From Manihot esculenta (Eukaryota > Streptophyta > Magnoliopsida > Malpighiales > Euphorbiaceae), in NCBI RefSeq assembly GCF_001659605.2, contig NC_035164.2:9820994-9884993 (forward strand): DNA of 64,000 nt, read 5' to 3'. The position numbers and the translations under genes are program-made. The notes under the pieces are model-generated. The model searched no databases. It was not told the DNA's origin and worked only from the letters and a program-made list of their open reading frames with translations. Below are positions 12,002 through 24,426 of the stretch, piece by piece (positions within the stretch are counted from its first letter, which is position 1; each line of letters starts with the position of its first letter).

Positions 12002-15000
12002 TTAGAAAAGATAGGGGTATTGCTGGAGCATGGACTCCCGTGTCTCCCAAGTGCACTCTTCCATATTGTGGTGGTTCCACAGGACTTTCACCATCGGGAT
12101 TTCCTTGTTTCTCAGCTTCCTGATCTGGGTGTCTATGATCCGTACTGGCTGCTCAACATAAGTGAGATCTTCTTGGATCTCCACATCAGGCTCACTAAGA
12201 ACCTTGTCCGGATCTGACACAAACTTCCTCAACATGGAAACATGGAAAACCGGATGGATTCTTTCCATTGAAGCAGGTAAATCCAGCTTGTACGACACAT
12301 TCCCAATCTTTTGCAAGATCTCAAAGGGTCCGATGTATCGTGGGGCTAGTTTACCTTTCTTTCTAAAACGAACCACTCCTTTCATAGGAGACACCTTGAG
12401 CAATACCAGATCCCCCTCCTGAAACTCTACTTGCCTTCTGCGGATATCTGCATAACTCTTCTGTCTGCTTGCAGCAGTCTTGATCCTTTCTCTGATTATG
12501 GGTACCACCCTACTGGTGATCTCTACTAGCTCAGGCCCTGCCAAGGCCTTTTCTCCAACCTCTTCCCAGCAAACAGGTGATCTGCACTTCCTCCCATACA
12601 AAGCTTCATATGGAGCCATCCCGATGCTAGCATGATGGCTGTTATTGTAGGCAAACTCCACCAAAGGTAGATGTTGCCTCCAAGAACCGCCAAAGTCCAG
12701 CACACACATTCTGAGCATATCCTCTATTGTCTGGATGGTCCTTTCTGATTGTCCGTCCGTCTGTGGATGGAAAGCAGTGCTAAAATCCAACCTGGTACCC
12801 ATAGCATTCTGCAGACTCCGCCAAAACCTGAAGGTAAACTGGGGTCCCCTATCAGACACTATTGAAACAGGAACCCCATGTAGCCTGACGATCTCCTTAA
12901 CATACACCTGCGCCAACTTGTCCACAGAATAGCCACTCCTGACAGGGATGAAGTGAGCAGATTTGGTGAGTCTGTCCACAATCACCCATATGGAGTCCAA
13001 TCTGTTGGACGTCACCGGTAACCCCACTACGAAGTCCATAGCTATATTCTCCCATTTCCACTCTGGAATAGGTAGCGGGTTAAGCATTCCAGCCGGCTTC
13101 TGATGTTCCAGCTTCACCCTCTGACACACTTCGCAGGCTGACACGAACTGTGCCACTTCTCTCTTCATAGCTGGCCACCAATAGACCTTCTTCAAATCTT
13201 GATATATTTTGGTGGCTCCGGGGCGAACGCTGTGTTTTGCATTATGAGCCTCTCTCATAATGTCTCCTTTTAGCCCTATGTCATCTGGTACACATAGTCT
13301 GCTCCCATAACGGAGGATCCCCTTGCTGTCGAATCTGAACTCACTATCTTTGCCTGACTGAACAGTCCTGGCAATCTTCACTAACTCTGGGACCTCATGC
13401 TATTTCTGAGCCACTTGCTCCAGAAACACAGGTGCCACTCTCATCTGGGCTACCAAAGCACCTGTACCAGACAACTCCAACTGTAGACCTTCATTCATGA
13501 GCTCGAAGAACTCCCTTACTACTGGCCTCCTCTCTGCTGAAATGTGGGACAAACTGCTAAGTGATTTCCGGCTTAAAGCGTCTACCACAACATTCGCCTT
13601 ACCCGGATGGTACTGTATTTTGCAATCATAGTCACTAATCAGTTCTACCCACCTTCTCTGCCTCAAGTTCAAATCTCTTTGACTCAGGATGTACTGCAGG
13701 CTCTTATGATCTGTGAAGATCTCACATTTAACCCCGTAGAGGTAGTGCCTCCACATCTTGAGTGCAAAGATTACTGCTGCCATCTCCAGGTCATGTGTGG
13801 AGTAATTCAACTCATGCTTCTTCAGCTGTCTAGAAGCATAAGCAATCACCCTTTCATTCTGCATTAACACACAACCCAATCCCACACGGGACGCATCACA
13901 GAAAACTGTGAAATCCTCATCGCTAGCTGGCAAAGCTAACACTGGTGCTGACGTTAACCTCTTCTTAAGCTCTTCAAAACTTTCTTCACACTGGTCAGTC
14001 CACACAAACTTCTGATTCTTCCTGGTTAGTCTGGTCAGAGGAGCTGCAATTTTTGAGAAGTCCTGAACGAACCTCCTGTAGTAACCTGCCAAACCCAAGA
14101 AACTTCTAATCTCTGTCACTGAAGTTGGTCTAGGCCAGTTAGCCACAGCTTCTATTTTCTTGGGGTCCACCTCTATCCCGTTCTCTGACACCACATGCCC
14201 CAAGAATGATATGCTCCTCAGCCAGAACTCACACTTAGAGAACTTGGCATACAAGCCATGTTCCCTCAAGGTCTGCAGAACCAACCTCAGATGATGGGCA
14301 TGCTCCTCTGCATTCCTGGAATACACTAAGATATCATCTATGAAGACAATAACAAAGTGATCCAGGTATTGGCTAAACACTCTGTTCATGAGATCCATGA
14401 ATGCTGCAGGGGCGTTGGTTAACCCGAACGGCATTACAAGGAACTCAAAATGCCCATATCTGGTTCTGAAAGCTGTCTTTGGCACATCCTCTTCTCTAAT
14501 CCTCAGCTGATGGTACCCGGACCTCAGATCTATTTTGGAAAAACAACCCGCTCCTGCTAGCTGGTCGAATAGATCATCGATCCTTGGCAGAGGGTACCTG
14601 TTCTTGGTAGTGACTTTGTTCAACTGCCTGTAGTCGATACAAAGTCTAAGGGATCCATCCTTCTTCCTCACAAACAAGACTGGAGCACCCCAAGGTGAGG
14701 TACTCTGTCGGATGAAACCCTTTTCTACCAGCTCTTGCAACTGTTCTTTCAATTCCTTCAACTCCGCTGGAGCCATCCTGTAGGGAGGAATAGAGATCGG
14801 TCTAGTTCCAGGCATCAATTCGATTTCAAACTCTATCTCCCTAGCAGGTGGTAGTCCTGGAAGCTCCTCTGGAAAAACATCCTGAAATTCTCTGACAACT
14901 GGCACTGAGGCCGGCTCCCTGACCTGACTATCTAGCTCTCTCACATGAGCCAAATACCCCTGACATCCCTTCCTAAGCAACCTACGAGCCTGAAGAGCTG

Positions 15001-16981
15001 ATATCAGACCTCTAGGTGTACCCCTCTTGTCTCCTCTGAAGACGACCTCTGACCCGTTCTGATCTCTGAACCTGACTACCTTATCTCTACAGTCCAAGGT
15101 AGCACCATGGGTAGATAGCCAATCCATCCCTAGAATGACGTCAAAGTCTGTCAAATCTAGAACCACAAGGTCGGCGGAGAGGCATCTTCCCTCAACAAAA
15201 ACTGGACTGTACTGGCAGACTGACTCTGCCACTGACGGGTCACACTTGGGTCCACTGACCCATAGGGGACACTCTAACCCAGAGACCATCAGACCCAACC
15301 TCTCAACGGCTCTCGGAGCAATAAAAGAATGAGATGCACCCGGGTCCATTAATGCATACACATCAGAACACCCAATGATGAGATTACCTGACACCACGGT
15401 GTTGGATGTGTTAGCCTCCTGCTGTGTCATGGTGAAGATCCTGGCTGGAGCTGATGGACCTTCACCTCGGGAACCAGAAGAAGAGGCTGCCCCTCTCCCT
15501 CTACCTCTGCCACTGCCCTGAGTTGTGGCTGGAGCCGCTGGCTGTGCCACACTACCAGAAGCTGTCTGCTGGGGCTGGCCCATAAAAGGTGCTCTAGGAC
15601 ACTCCCGAGCCATGTGTCCCTCCTGTCCACATCTGAAACATGCATTAGTCCCAGCCCGACACACTCCCTTGTGTGGCCTCCCACACCTTAGGCATTCTGT
15701 ACCATCTGAGCCTGAGCTCGAGCCACCGCCTAATCCCAGACCGGATTTCAACTTACTCCAGAACTTGTTCTTCTTCGGCTTCTTGGTGGTGTTACTCCAC
15801 CTCTTGCTACCTGAGCTCTGAGAAGAGGGACCTGGCCCTCCTCTGCCTGGGGTCTTAACTCCTGAAGACTGGGTCACTGACTGCTTCACTGACCCCTCAA
15901 CTATAGCACTCGCCTCCATCCTTCGAGCCATATCCACCACAGTGTGGAAACTTTCCCTCTCAACTGACTGGATCAAAGAGTAGTACCTAGAATGCAGTTT
16001 CATAACATATCTCTTGGCTTTCTTCGAATCTGTATCTAGAGCTTGCCCTGAAAAAGGCAATAGCTCCAAGAATTTATCCGTGTACTCCTCTACACTCATG
16101 TGTTCTGTCTGCCTCAGCTGCTCAAACTCAATCATCTTCAGTTCTCTGGAACTGTCTGGAAAAGCCCATCCAGCAAACTCATTTGCAAATTCTTCCCATG
16201 TCATGCCGTCTAGTCTTGGGTCCACATAACACTTGAACCATTCCCGTGCCTTTTTGCACTTTAAAGTGAACCCTGCCATCTGAATGGCCCTGCTGTCATC
16301 TGTCCCTAGTTCATCAATTATCGTCTTCACTACCCTCAGGTACTCAAAGGGGTCATCCCCTGACTTGTATTTGGGAGCATCCAGCTTAAGGTAATCTGTC
16401 ATCTTCACTTTGCTCCCACCGGCTGAGCTAGGTCTAGAAGGTTGAGTAACTGGGGCTGCTGGTTCTGTAGGTAGTGGAGGTGGGAGTGCAGCATTCCCCG
16501 AGGTGGGGTTTGCCGGGTTAGGATAGAAGGGTGAGGGTGGATAAGCTGGGTACTGGGGGTGAGGTGGATAGAAAGGTGGATAAGGCATGTAGGTAGGGTA
16601 GGGGTTAAAGCTGGAGTAATCCGATGTGCCTCCCATCGGATACCCTGAACCCTGTGGGAAGGGTGGATAATGGGGTGGAAAACCATACCCCGAGGCCTGA
16701 GCGCCTCCCTGTGACTCCCCTGTCCCTTCTTCCGTCATGCTGACATCCAGATTCCCATCCCTCCTCTGGTCCTCTTCCATAACCTCCCTCACATCTGAAG
16801 AACTTCCTCCTCTATCTATCCCCCTTCTGCTAGCATCAAAAGACCTTCTAGGGTCCCTTGACACTCTTTCTCTGCTTGATCTACATGACATTGCCCTAGG
16901 CAATGCAGGAGGACGGGCGCTCGTGCCCTCATCCTCAGGTGGCACTCCAGTCAATCGTGCAGATCGACGAGTTCCTCTCAT
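12002..16981 (-). pseudogene. Element C gag-pol polyprotein with one internal stop
   Basis: It is one frame of 1,660 codons from the conserved [10 protein letters not shown] start. In order it has a Ser/Arg-rich N-terminus, a Pro/Tyr-rich stretch, gag core and CCHC knuckle ([14 protein letters not shown]). Then come protease with MDPGASHSF (near residue 545), RT with FIDD (near 880), RNase H ([14 protein letters not shown]), integrase (HHCC and DDE core) and a chromodomain-like end (ECTWETRESM). The only lesion is TAG at 13400-13402 (codon 1194), between RNase H and integrase; A has glutamine there, consistent with C-to-T change. As it stands the RNA would make no integrase. Confidence 0.92.
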
Positions 16982-16989
16982 CCTGTTTT

Positions 16990-18988
16990 CTGAAAAACAG
17001 TACACAACACTAAAAACATCAGCATCATATGGTTCATGTGGAAACACATGAACCTGCATCACATACATATCATTCATATCATAGCATTAATGCACATGTA
17101 TAAAATCATGGCATTTCACATCATCAAACAAGACAGGACTCCACATCTTATCCTAGTGGACATGATCTTTCCTACTGTGCTTGACCTTCTATAACATCTA
17201 TGAGCCCGACACTCTAGGTCCGACCATATGAACCTAGGGCTCTGATACCATTCTGTAACGACCCGGAAAATCGGACCGCTACCGGCGCTAGGATCCAGAT
17301 CGGCTTAAGGCCGCCGGGACCCGTAGCAAGCCAAACATACATCCTGTGAACCTGTTTAATCCCATACATGATCAACAACATACATAAAAATTAAAACTTT
17401 TCTTTCATTCATTCTCTCATACACCAAACTCAACCTGTGCATGCACTAAACATAAACGTAACCATAAACATTGACCCCTCTTTGGGATCTCATCAATGCC
17501 CCAATGGGTGACATAACATGTGTTGAGTTGATTTACATAAACATCATAAACATCTGAGATCATGTATTAAAAGGGATAACAATACTCTATGGTCAAGCAC
17601 ACTTCTAACATCCATGAACATCTTTACATTACATTTCTATACTGTACTTATACATAACATCTCAACATTTTTCATGTCCACACTATCTATTACATAATCA
17701 AGACTTCATTACTCTTGCTGACCTCCTGGTCTACCCGGTACCTGCAAGCCTGGGGGTTAAGGGAGAGGGGTGAGCTATAAAGCCCAGTGAGCAGAATAAT
17801 AAAAACATTATATTAACATTTCATGCTCTCATGGAATGCATCACATCACAAACATATCACATCAAGGATGAACTTGTCACCAGTAGCCCTCTACATATCC
17901 AATAGTGCCAGAACGTAGAATGGGTCCTGGTCTTTCTCTTACATAGCATAACATAACATTCCAATGTGCCAGAACGTAGAATGGGTCCTGGTCTTTCTCT
18001 TACATAGTGCCAGCGAACGTAGAATGGGTCCCACTGGTCTTTCATTCCATACCGTACATATCATATCGTCACATCATAGGTCGAGGGCTATGGATCATCC
18101 AACGTTCATCCACATCAACAATAAAATATGCAATGCAACATATTCGTGAATTCTAATGCAAACAACCTAGTATATCTCATGGTATTAATGATGCGTGAAT
18201 CATGCTAAAATGTCCATTATTTACTTTAAAATGTAATGAGTTATTCCACTCACCTCTGGATAGCTCTGACCAGACACTGGAGCAGCTGACTCACTGCTGG
18301 GGTCCTCGGTTCCTCGGGTCCGAACCTACACAGGTGGACTCAAATGAGGGACCAAACATACATGAACATAACTCTAAACTACTCCCCAAAAACCCCCTAA
18401 AACATCATGAAACAATCATAGAAAAACATGCAAAGGAAGGCTGGACAGGGCACTTTCGGCGGCAGGTTCGGCGGCCGAAAGTCCCTCCAGAGCCGAAAGT
18501 CAGGCAGGTTCGGCGGCACCTTCGGCGGCCGAAACTCCCAGACAGAGACGAAACTCATGCATGTTCGGCGGCACTTTCGGCGGCCGAAACTGCCCTCCAG
18601 AGATGAAAGTCCTCTTTCGGGGGCAGGCTTCGGCAGCCGAAGGCTGCCTCCACAAGCGGGTTCGGCGGCCGAAAGTTCCTTCGGCGGCCGAACCTGAGTT
18701 TCTCCAAAGTGGCAGAAACTCAGCTCCAACATGCACAAATGCCTCCCAAACCTTTCAAACATGCATAAACTTATTCTACAACACTCTCAATCATACACAA
18801 TCAAGCATACAAGTTCATAGGGGTCTCAAACTAGCCTAAACCCCACTACAACACATCAAACATACCCACATTGCTCATGAACACACATTAAACCCATAAA
18901 CTCAAAACAACCTAAACATGCATTTCTACTTCATAAACTTGTATAAAACTTGTTTAAAACACAACATAAGCTAGAGATCGACTCTTAC
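16990..18988 (-). other. Element C putative leader intron
   Basis: The donor is AAGAG|GTAAGAGTC at 18989/18988 and the acceptor is CTGTTTTTCAG ending at 16990, nine bases before the gag ATG. It spans the second palindrome cluster, the end of the 5' LTR and the primer site. Sequence signals are the only support. Confidence 0.42.
17238..17250 (-). other. Element C primer-binding site (tRNA-iMet)
   Basis: TGGTATCAGAGCC in element sense, three bases inside the 5' LTR end. Confidence 0.94.
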
Positions 18989-19566
18989 CTCTTGAAGATC
19001 GAGAGTAGAGGCGATCTAACTTGGAGTTGGGAGAGATTTTAGCTCCTTGGGTCTCCAAGCTCAAAACTTATCCTTTTGCTCAAAAATCTTCAAAACAAGG
19101 TGAAAACTAGTGAAAATCGTGAAAGATTTGAAGAAAGAAACTCAAGATCGGTGAGGGGCGGCGGAGAGCTCACCTTGGCCGAAAATGGGGAAAAAGCTCG
19201 CCCGTTTTCGGCTAAGGGACCCCTTTATAGGTGGCTGGCCAGGCCACATTCGGGAGCCGAACGTGCCTCCGCATGCATGCCATGTTCGGCGGCCGAACAT
19301 GAGGTTCGGTGGCCGAACCTGGACTTCCCTCACTTATGCTTTCGGGGGCCTAAAGCACTCCCGAAGTGCATGCATGTTCGGCGGCCGAACTTGAGTTTTC
19401 CTCCAAGGCTATTTTCATGCAAAAACTCATTTCTTTCTTGATTAAAAACATAAAACACATTAAAACATTTTATGAAAACATGCTTTTACCCTTCTAGAGG
19501 TCTCCGACACCCGAGATTCCACCGGATGGTAGGAATTCCGATACCGGAGTCTAGCCGGGTATTACA
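17254..19566 (-). repeat. Element C 5' LTR (2,313 bp)
   Basis: Termini are TGTAAT at 19566 and GTTACA at 17254. TATA box at 19223-19230. Palindrome clusters lie at 18455-18700 and 19250-19395. The site at 19281-19301 is a 21-bp palindrome with CATG arms; the neighbour at 19302-19320 has lost symmetry by one C-to-T change next to its centre. Confidence 0.95.
19223..19230 (-). promoter_or_regulatory. Element C LTR TATA box
   Basis: CTATAAAGGGG in element sense, 336-343 bp into the LTR. The matching box in the 3' LTR is at 11560-11568. Confidence 0.75.
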
Positions 19567-19571
19567 TATAT
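19567..19571. repeat. Target-site duplication of element C (right)
   Basis: TATAT, identical to 9584-9588. Confidence 0.92.
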
Positions 19572-20166
19572 ACCACAACATCATCAAGATAGACCACCAC
19601 AAATTTGTCAAGATATTCGTGAAAAACCTGGTTCATCAAAGTGCAAAAAGTAGCAGGAACATTTGTTAGACCAAAAGGCATAACTAGAAACTCAAAAGCA
19701 CCATACTGTGTCACACATGTTGTTTTGGGCTTGTCCCCCTCTTTATTTCGAACCTGATGATACCCTGATCGAAGATCCAACTTGGTAAAGAACTTTGCCT
19801 GACCCAACTGGTCGAACAAATATGCTATTAAGGGGATAGGATACTTATTACGTACTGTCACCTTATTCAGAGCCCGATAATCCACACACAACCTTAGGCT
19901 TCCATCTTGTTTCTTTTGAAAAAGCACAGGAGCCCCAAAGGGCGCTTTTGTTGGTCGTATAAACCCAGCTTCTAGTAACTCATCCAACTGTTTTCTCAAT
20001 TCTGCCAGTTCTGGGGGTGCCATCCGGTAAGGTGCTTTCGCTGGAGCCCTTGTGCCCGGTAACAACTCGATTTCGTGATCAATACTTCGACGGGGTAGCA
20101 GAACAGACGACAACTTCTCTGGCATAATATCCTTGTATCTCAGCATCACATCCTTGATCTCAGGGG
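19572..20166 (-). pseudogene. Element B RT 5' half, split by element C
   Basis: RT motifs in order are the entry region ([20 protein letters not shown]), [37 protein letters not shown], and the YLDD catalytic box at the very end. Element C is inserted just after that box. The frame is shifted relative to the protease part upstream (near 20160-20185). Confidence 0.9.
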
Positions 20167-21180
20167 CTATGTAGACACCTCCCCCTCTTCCTTCATAATT
20201 GGAACCACTACATATGTCGGCTCCTTGCGCCTCACTCCCTTCTTAAACTGTAATGCTGAAATCAACTTCTTCTCACAAATCGGACTAAAAGTGGTAGGTA
20301 CCACGCACGGACTGTCTCCCATAAGGAGAAGGCAATCCGCTGAGGGAATCGGCACTGCCTGTGCTGTCTTAAGAAATTCCATTCCGATCACTACATCAAA
20401 GTCATCTAATGGCGTTACTGTGAAGTTCACCTCTCCTTTCCATGGTTCCATTGCACAAGCTACTGATTAAGCCACACCTACCGTATTTTGTGCCTTGGAA
20501 TTAACTGCTTTTATCTTCCCCTTGTCCGCTTTGATCTTCAGATCAAAACGAGAAACCAACGAATCCGCTATAAAGTTGTCAGTAGCTCCCGTATCAACTA
20601 AGGCTCTGGCCAACTTCCCTTTGATAGTTAAATCCACATACATTAATCCCCTCTCAGAGGATTTGCTGGCTCTTTGCTTTTCCATAGCTCCTAGAAAACG
20701 GAGAGCCCCTACCATAGATTGATCATTGTCCACTTCTTTATGTTCTTCCTCTTCATTTCCCTTCTCTTCCTCTTGTAGAGTTCGTAAGGAATTCAACGCC
20801 ACTTTATGAGGACAATCTACCATTTGATGGGGTCCAAGACATAAGAAACACTTTACCTTAAGTCTTGGCAGTGAGAACGAACTTGATCCTTGGGGTCGAC
20901 TACCCTGTGATCTTGTCGAGCTCAATTCCTTTCCTTGAAAATAAGGTTTCGAGTTCACATTACCACTCCAGTTCCTTCTTTCTACCCCTCCAATAGTGTG
21001 ATGCAGTCGACTTGCTCCCCCACTTTGGGCCTTCACCCACTTGTTAGGGCGAGGGTCTTGCCCCATAGTAGAATTGAGCTTTCGCTTAGCAGACGAGTTG
21101 GAATAATCCTCCAGGCCCTCAGCTGCCGCTATAGCTGCATCAACATCTGTCACCTTCTGTCTCCTTAATTCATTCTTAGA
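20167..21180 (-). pseudogene. Element B gag C-terminus, zinc knuckle and protease (broken)
   Basis: It contains a CCHC-like knuckle CFLCLGPHQMVDC with only three residues before the histidine, an acidic linker (EEEKGNEEEEHKE), and an aspartic protease with the canonical DTG (ARALVDTGATDNF). A stop near 20467 (CAA to TAA by context) cuts the protease fold. A frameshift near 20160-20185 precedes the RT. Confidence 0.87.
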
Positions 21181-21798
21181 CTAAGGTTTCAACCCTTTCA
21201 TAAAGTTGTAAAACCGATCCTCCTCCAGCATATTCTCTATGTTTAGCATGAGACGTGAGAAGTCCCTCACGTAATCTCGAACCGAACCTGTTTGCTGTAG
21301 CTCTCCCAACTTGCACCGTGCATCATATGCCACATTTTCCGGACAAAATTGAGCTTTTAACTCCTTTGCAAACATGTCCCACGGTGTAACTTGGTTTGCC
21401 CCCGGCCCCGCTCTCACTATTTTATTACGCCACCACAATTTAGCATCATCAACCAAGTACAAGGGTAAGATCAACAACTTGTCCTCCTCGGACTCTCGCT
21501 TGGTAACTCTAAAGAACAACTCCATGTCAAAAAGAAAATTGTCTACTTCTTTTGCATCCCTTGCTCCGCCAAAAGCTTTCGGCTCCGGGACCTTTGTCCT
21601 CTCTGCCCCACAAGTTTTCATGTCATTGCTCCCCGTAACTTTCATAATTGTGTTCACCCTCGCATCAAGCTCTTTTAGTTTACCTTGGAACGTGTTCATC
21701 ATCTCTTTGACATTATCATTGACCGTATCGATGGTCTCCTTAGCACCATCTCTAATCTCTTCGACAACCCCTACCAAAGAGGTTCTCTCTCGCAACAT
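21181..21798 (-). pseudogene. Element B gag, 5'-truncated
   Basis: It shows the retrotransposon gag core with FGGARDAKEVDNFLFDMELFF, DDAKLWWRNK, WDMFAKELKAQF and VRDYVRDFSRLM. A stop at 21181 replaces an expected sense codon (probably tryptophan) before the linker. To the right, homology stops near 21798 at the border with AT-rich DNA. The N-terminus, primer site and 5' LTR of B are therefore missing or too decayed to see. Confidence 0.86.
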
Positions 21799-22284
21799 AT
21801 ATAAATTTATTCAAAATTAATTTTATTAACATATAATAAATCATTATTAAAAAATTCTTTAAAATGTCATTTACAAAATTAATAGAATTATTAATTTATT
21901 TATTAATTAAATTAAATTATTACATATTTTTATAAAAGTAAAAAAATACATAAATTTTTTTATTTATTTTATTATATGATTTCAATATATTAATATGTAT
22001 TTGCTATAAGTTATTATAAAATTCTAACTTTATGTAATTTTTAATTATATAAAATTGAATATTATTATTTAAATTTTTTAATTATTATTTACAAAATATT
22101 TTAAATATTAAAATTTAAGTGAATTTTATTTTAAAAATTATTTATAAGATATAAGTAATAATTATAATAAAAATATTATTATTCATATTGTAATATATAT
22201 TTAATAATAAACTGATTAAACCCAATTCGACCTCTTGATTCAACCTAAAATTCCTTAACTCTCTATTTTCACCGGTTCAATAAT
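21799..22284. other. AT-rich sequence without recognisable genes
   Basis: Very AT-rich, with poly-A/T runs and no coding signal. It forms the sharp right border of element B. Confidence 0.7.
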
Positions 22285-22762
22285 CCAATCAATTTTTATT
22301 TTCATTTTCTAGAAAAATAAAACTCTCATATTGTTCCATATAAATTTTCTCATCTAAATCACTATTCAAAAATGCAGTTTTAATATCCATTCAATGAATA
22401 TATAAATTATAGATTAAAGCTAAAGTCAAAAGAGTTTTAATGGATGTTATTCTAGCTATTGGTGCATAGATATCAAAATAATTTATTCCTTCTTTTTATT
22501 TAAAACCTTTTGCAACTAGTCTTACTTTAAGTGTTTGAATCGAATCATCTATGTTATATTTCCTTATAATATCCCATTTACAGTGAATTGGTTTAGAATT
22601 AGGTGGCAAATCTGCTAGGACCCAATTATTATTATACATTAATGAATGCATTTCATCATTAATTAAAAGAAGTATCCCTAACTATATTGCTTTTTAAAAT
22701 ATTTTAGGATCATCCTCTACATTTAACATAATTGAAATTTTATCAAGTACCTTACTCCTACT
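22285..22762 (-). pseudogene. Ty1/copia reverse transcriptase fragment
   Basis: Reading the minus strand gives the start of a copia RT: INDEMHSLMYNNNWVLADLP, then CKWDIIRKYNIDDSIQTLKV, RLVAKGFK, YFDIYAPIARITSI and MDIKTAFLNSDLDE. Stops interrupt it (for example after RLVAKGFK and after LIYNL). It has no LTR here and lacks the YxDD half. It lies head to head with the plus-strand copia gag at 22765. Confidence 0.85.
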
Positions 22763-23103
22763 GCTTTCAGTTAGGAAAATATTTAGATGCCAACAAATTA
22801 ACTTAGCCATATTTCTTGGATTGGTACAGAAATTTGAGAATTATTCTCAATCAAGAAAAAATGCTATATTGATGCTCTTGAAAAGGTTCTGAATGCTTAT
22901 ATCCATCATATAGATAATGATGAGCAACAAACATGTATGGTCTTGGCTAACATTTCTCCTGAACTTCAAAAGCAGTATGAAAATATGGATGTAAATAACA
23001 TAATTTTGCATCTCAAAGAGTTGTTTGATTGATAGAGCAAGAATGTGAGGTATGCAATATCAAGGGTATTTTTATGCTATATGATGGAAGAGGGATCTGC
23101 AGT

Positions 23104-23108
23104 GAATG
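23104..23108. repeat. Target-site duplication of the TRIM (left)
   Basis: GAATG, repeated exactly at 23624-23628. Confidence 0.85.
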
Positions 23109-23261
23109 TGTGAGAATGAGTCCCATTTCGGCTTAGAAATGAAAATAATAAGAATATATAATAACTAACACGAAACTAATAAATAACTTGAATTAATTAT
23201 TTTGGACCAAGTTAAAAGTTGATTCAAAAATTATTTAGGTAATTTTTAGCTGGGTGTTATA
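23109..23261 (+). repeat. TRIM 5' LTR
   Basis: About 153 bp, opening with the TG and CCCAT..TCGG block common in plant TRIM/SMART elements; it ends in TTATA where the other LTR has CTACA. Confidence 0.83.
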
Positions 23262-23263
23262 AC

Positions 23264-23276
23264 TGGAATTAGAGCC
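23264..23276 (+). other. TRIM primer-binding site, mutated
   Basis: TGGAATTAGAGCC differs from the iMet primer site TGGTATCAGAGCC at two positions. Confidence 0.75.
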
Positions 23277-23467
23277 ATATCAGGTTAAAAAAAATTGTGA
23301 GAAACTAGTGAGTCTACAATAAAAGGGCTACCTGCAGGACAAGGTGAAGCTGCCAAAGGCACCAACAAACCATAATACTTGAAAGTCTGATCCTAACTTA
23401 GCAATTTTATTCATTTCAGCATAATAGAATTGGATGGGGCTATTACAAAAATTGAGTGGGAGAGTAA

Positions 23468-23623
23468 TGTGGGAATCAATGCCACATCGGCTGAAAAATG
23501 GAAATAGTAAGGATATATAATAAAATTAGTATGAAACTACTAAATAATTTGGATTAATCATTTTAGCTCAAATAGAAAATAGATCCAAAAATTATTTAAG
23601 TCAGTTTTAGCTAGATTGCTACA
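23468..23623 (+). repeat. TRIM 3' LTR
   Basis: 156 bp from TGTGGGAATC to TTGCTACA, followed by the GAATG duplication. Confidence 0.84.
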
Positions 23624-24426
23624 GAATGTTCATGTTCTGAATTGAGTATTGACTTGGTCAGTCTCTACCTCCAAGCTTTTCACACTTCATAATGAACTTC
23701 AATATGAATAAGTTTGAAGCTACATTAGCTAAACTTTTCAATACACTTTTGACTACTGAATAGGAACATAAGAAGGGATTGCCCACGTTCTTGTGGTTAT
23801 CCTTCCAAGAACAAATCTAAACTATCTAAGAAGATAGAAGGACCGAAAGAAAATGGCTTCCTTTAAAGTAGTCAAACCTATTTGAGGAATCAAAATGGAC
23901 ATAAAGAACTTGTCATCACTATGGCAAAGAAGGCCAGTGGAGGAGGAATTGTGTTGACTATCTTACTACTATAAAGGAGAAGAACCTTGGCGATGCTTCT
24001 ACTTCGATTATGTTTATGATAGAGACAAATTTATCTACATACGATTCTTATTTTTGAGTATTAGATATCAAATGTGAATCTCACATTTGTAATAATGTGC
24101 AAGAACTAATAAAGACTAAACTTTGACAAAAAGATGAAATGGACATATGAATTGGAAATAGTGTAAGAGTTGCTATTTTAGCCGGAGGAACATGTAGTTT
24201 CTCTCTAACTATATGCTGAGTACATGAACTTGAAAATTGTTATTTTGTTTCAATATTAACTAGAAATATTATATCTATTTCTTGCCTTGTAACTAATGGA
24301 TTTAAATTTATTATAGAAGGCAAAATGTTGTTCCTTTGTAATAATAATGTTTTCTATGGGTGATACTTAAACAAATAGTTTGCATATACTTGATCTTAAA
24401 AGTCCCTGCTTAATATAAACAATCGG

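Larger units (their letters stand above)
9589..19566 (-). mobile_element. Element C: complete Tekay/Del-like Ty3/gypsy retrotransposon
   Basis: It is a complete 9,978-bp element with two LTRs of 2,315 and 2,313 bp, an iMet primer site, an almost intact gag-pol, a polypurine tract and a perfect 5-bp duplication. The two LTRs differ at only a small share of positions by eye, so the insertion is young compared with its host B. One stop codon in pol is the only coding lesion I see. Confidence 0.96.
7658..21798 (-). mobile_element. Element B: older Ty3/gypsy element, split by C and invaded by A
   Basis: B coding sequence occupies 19567-21798 (gag, knuckle, protease, 5' half of RT) and 7658-9588 (3' half of RT, RNase H, integrase). 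Element C lies between with a TATAT duplication, and the RT frame is continuous if C and one TATAT are removed. The integrase tail stops at 7658, where A is inserted. At the right the gag reading stops near 21798 in AT-rich DNA, with no primer site or LTR seen. The protein is chromovirus-like but clearly a different family from A, C and F. It may be Galadriel- or Reina-like, which I cannot settle. Confidence 0.85.
23109..23623 (+). mobile_element. TRIM (miniature LTR retrotransposon), 515 bp
   Basis: Two direct repeats of about 153 and 156 bp start TGTGAGAATGAGTCCCA and TGTGGGAATCAATGCCACA, and the second ends in CTACA. An iMet-like primer site (TGGAATTAGAGCC, 23264-23276) follows the first. 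A purine-rich AGTGGGAGAGTAA precedes the second. There is no coding capacity. A perfect GAATG duplication flanks it. The repeats are fairly diverged, so it is an old insertion in the copia gag relic. Confidence 0.87.
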
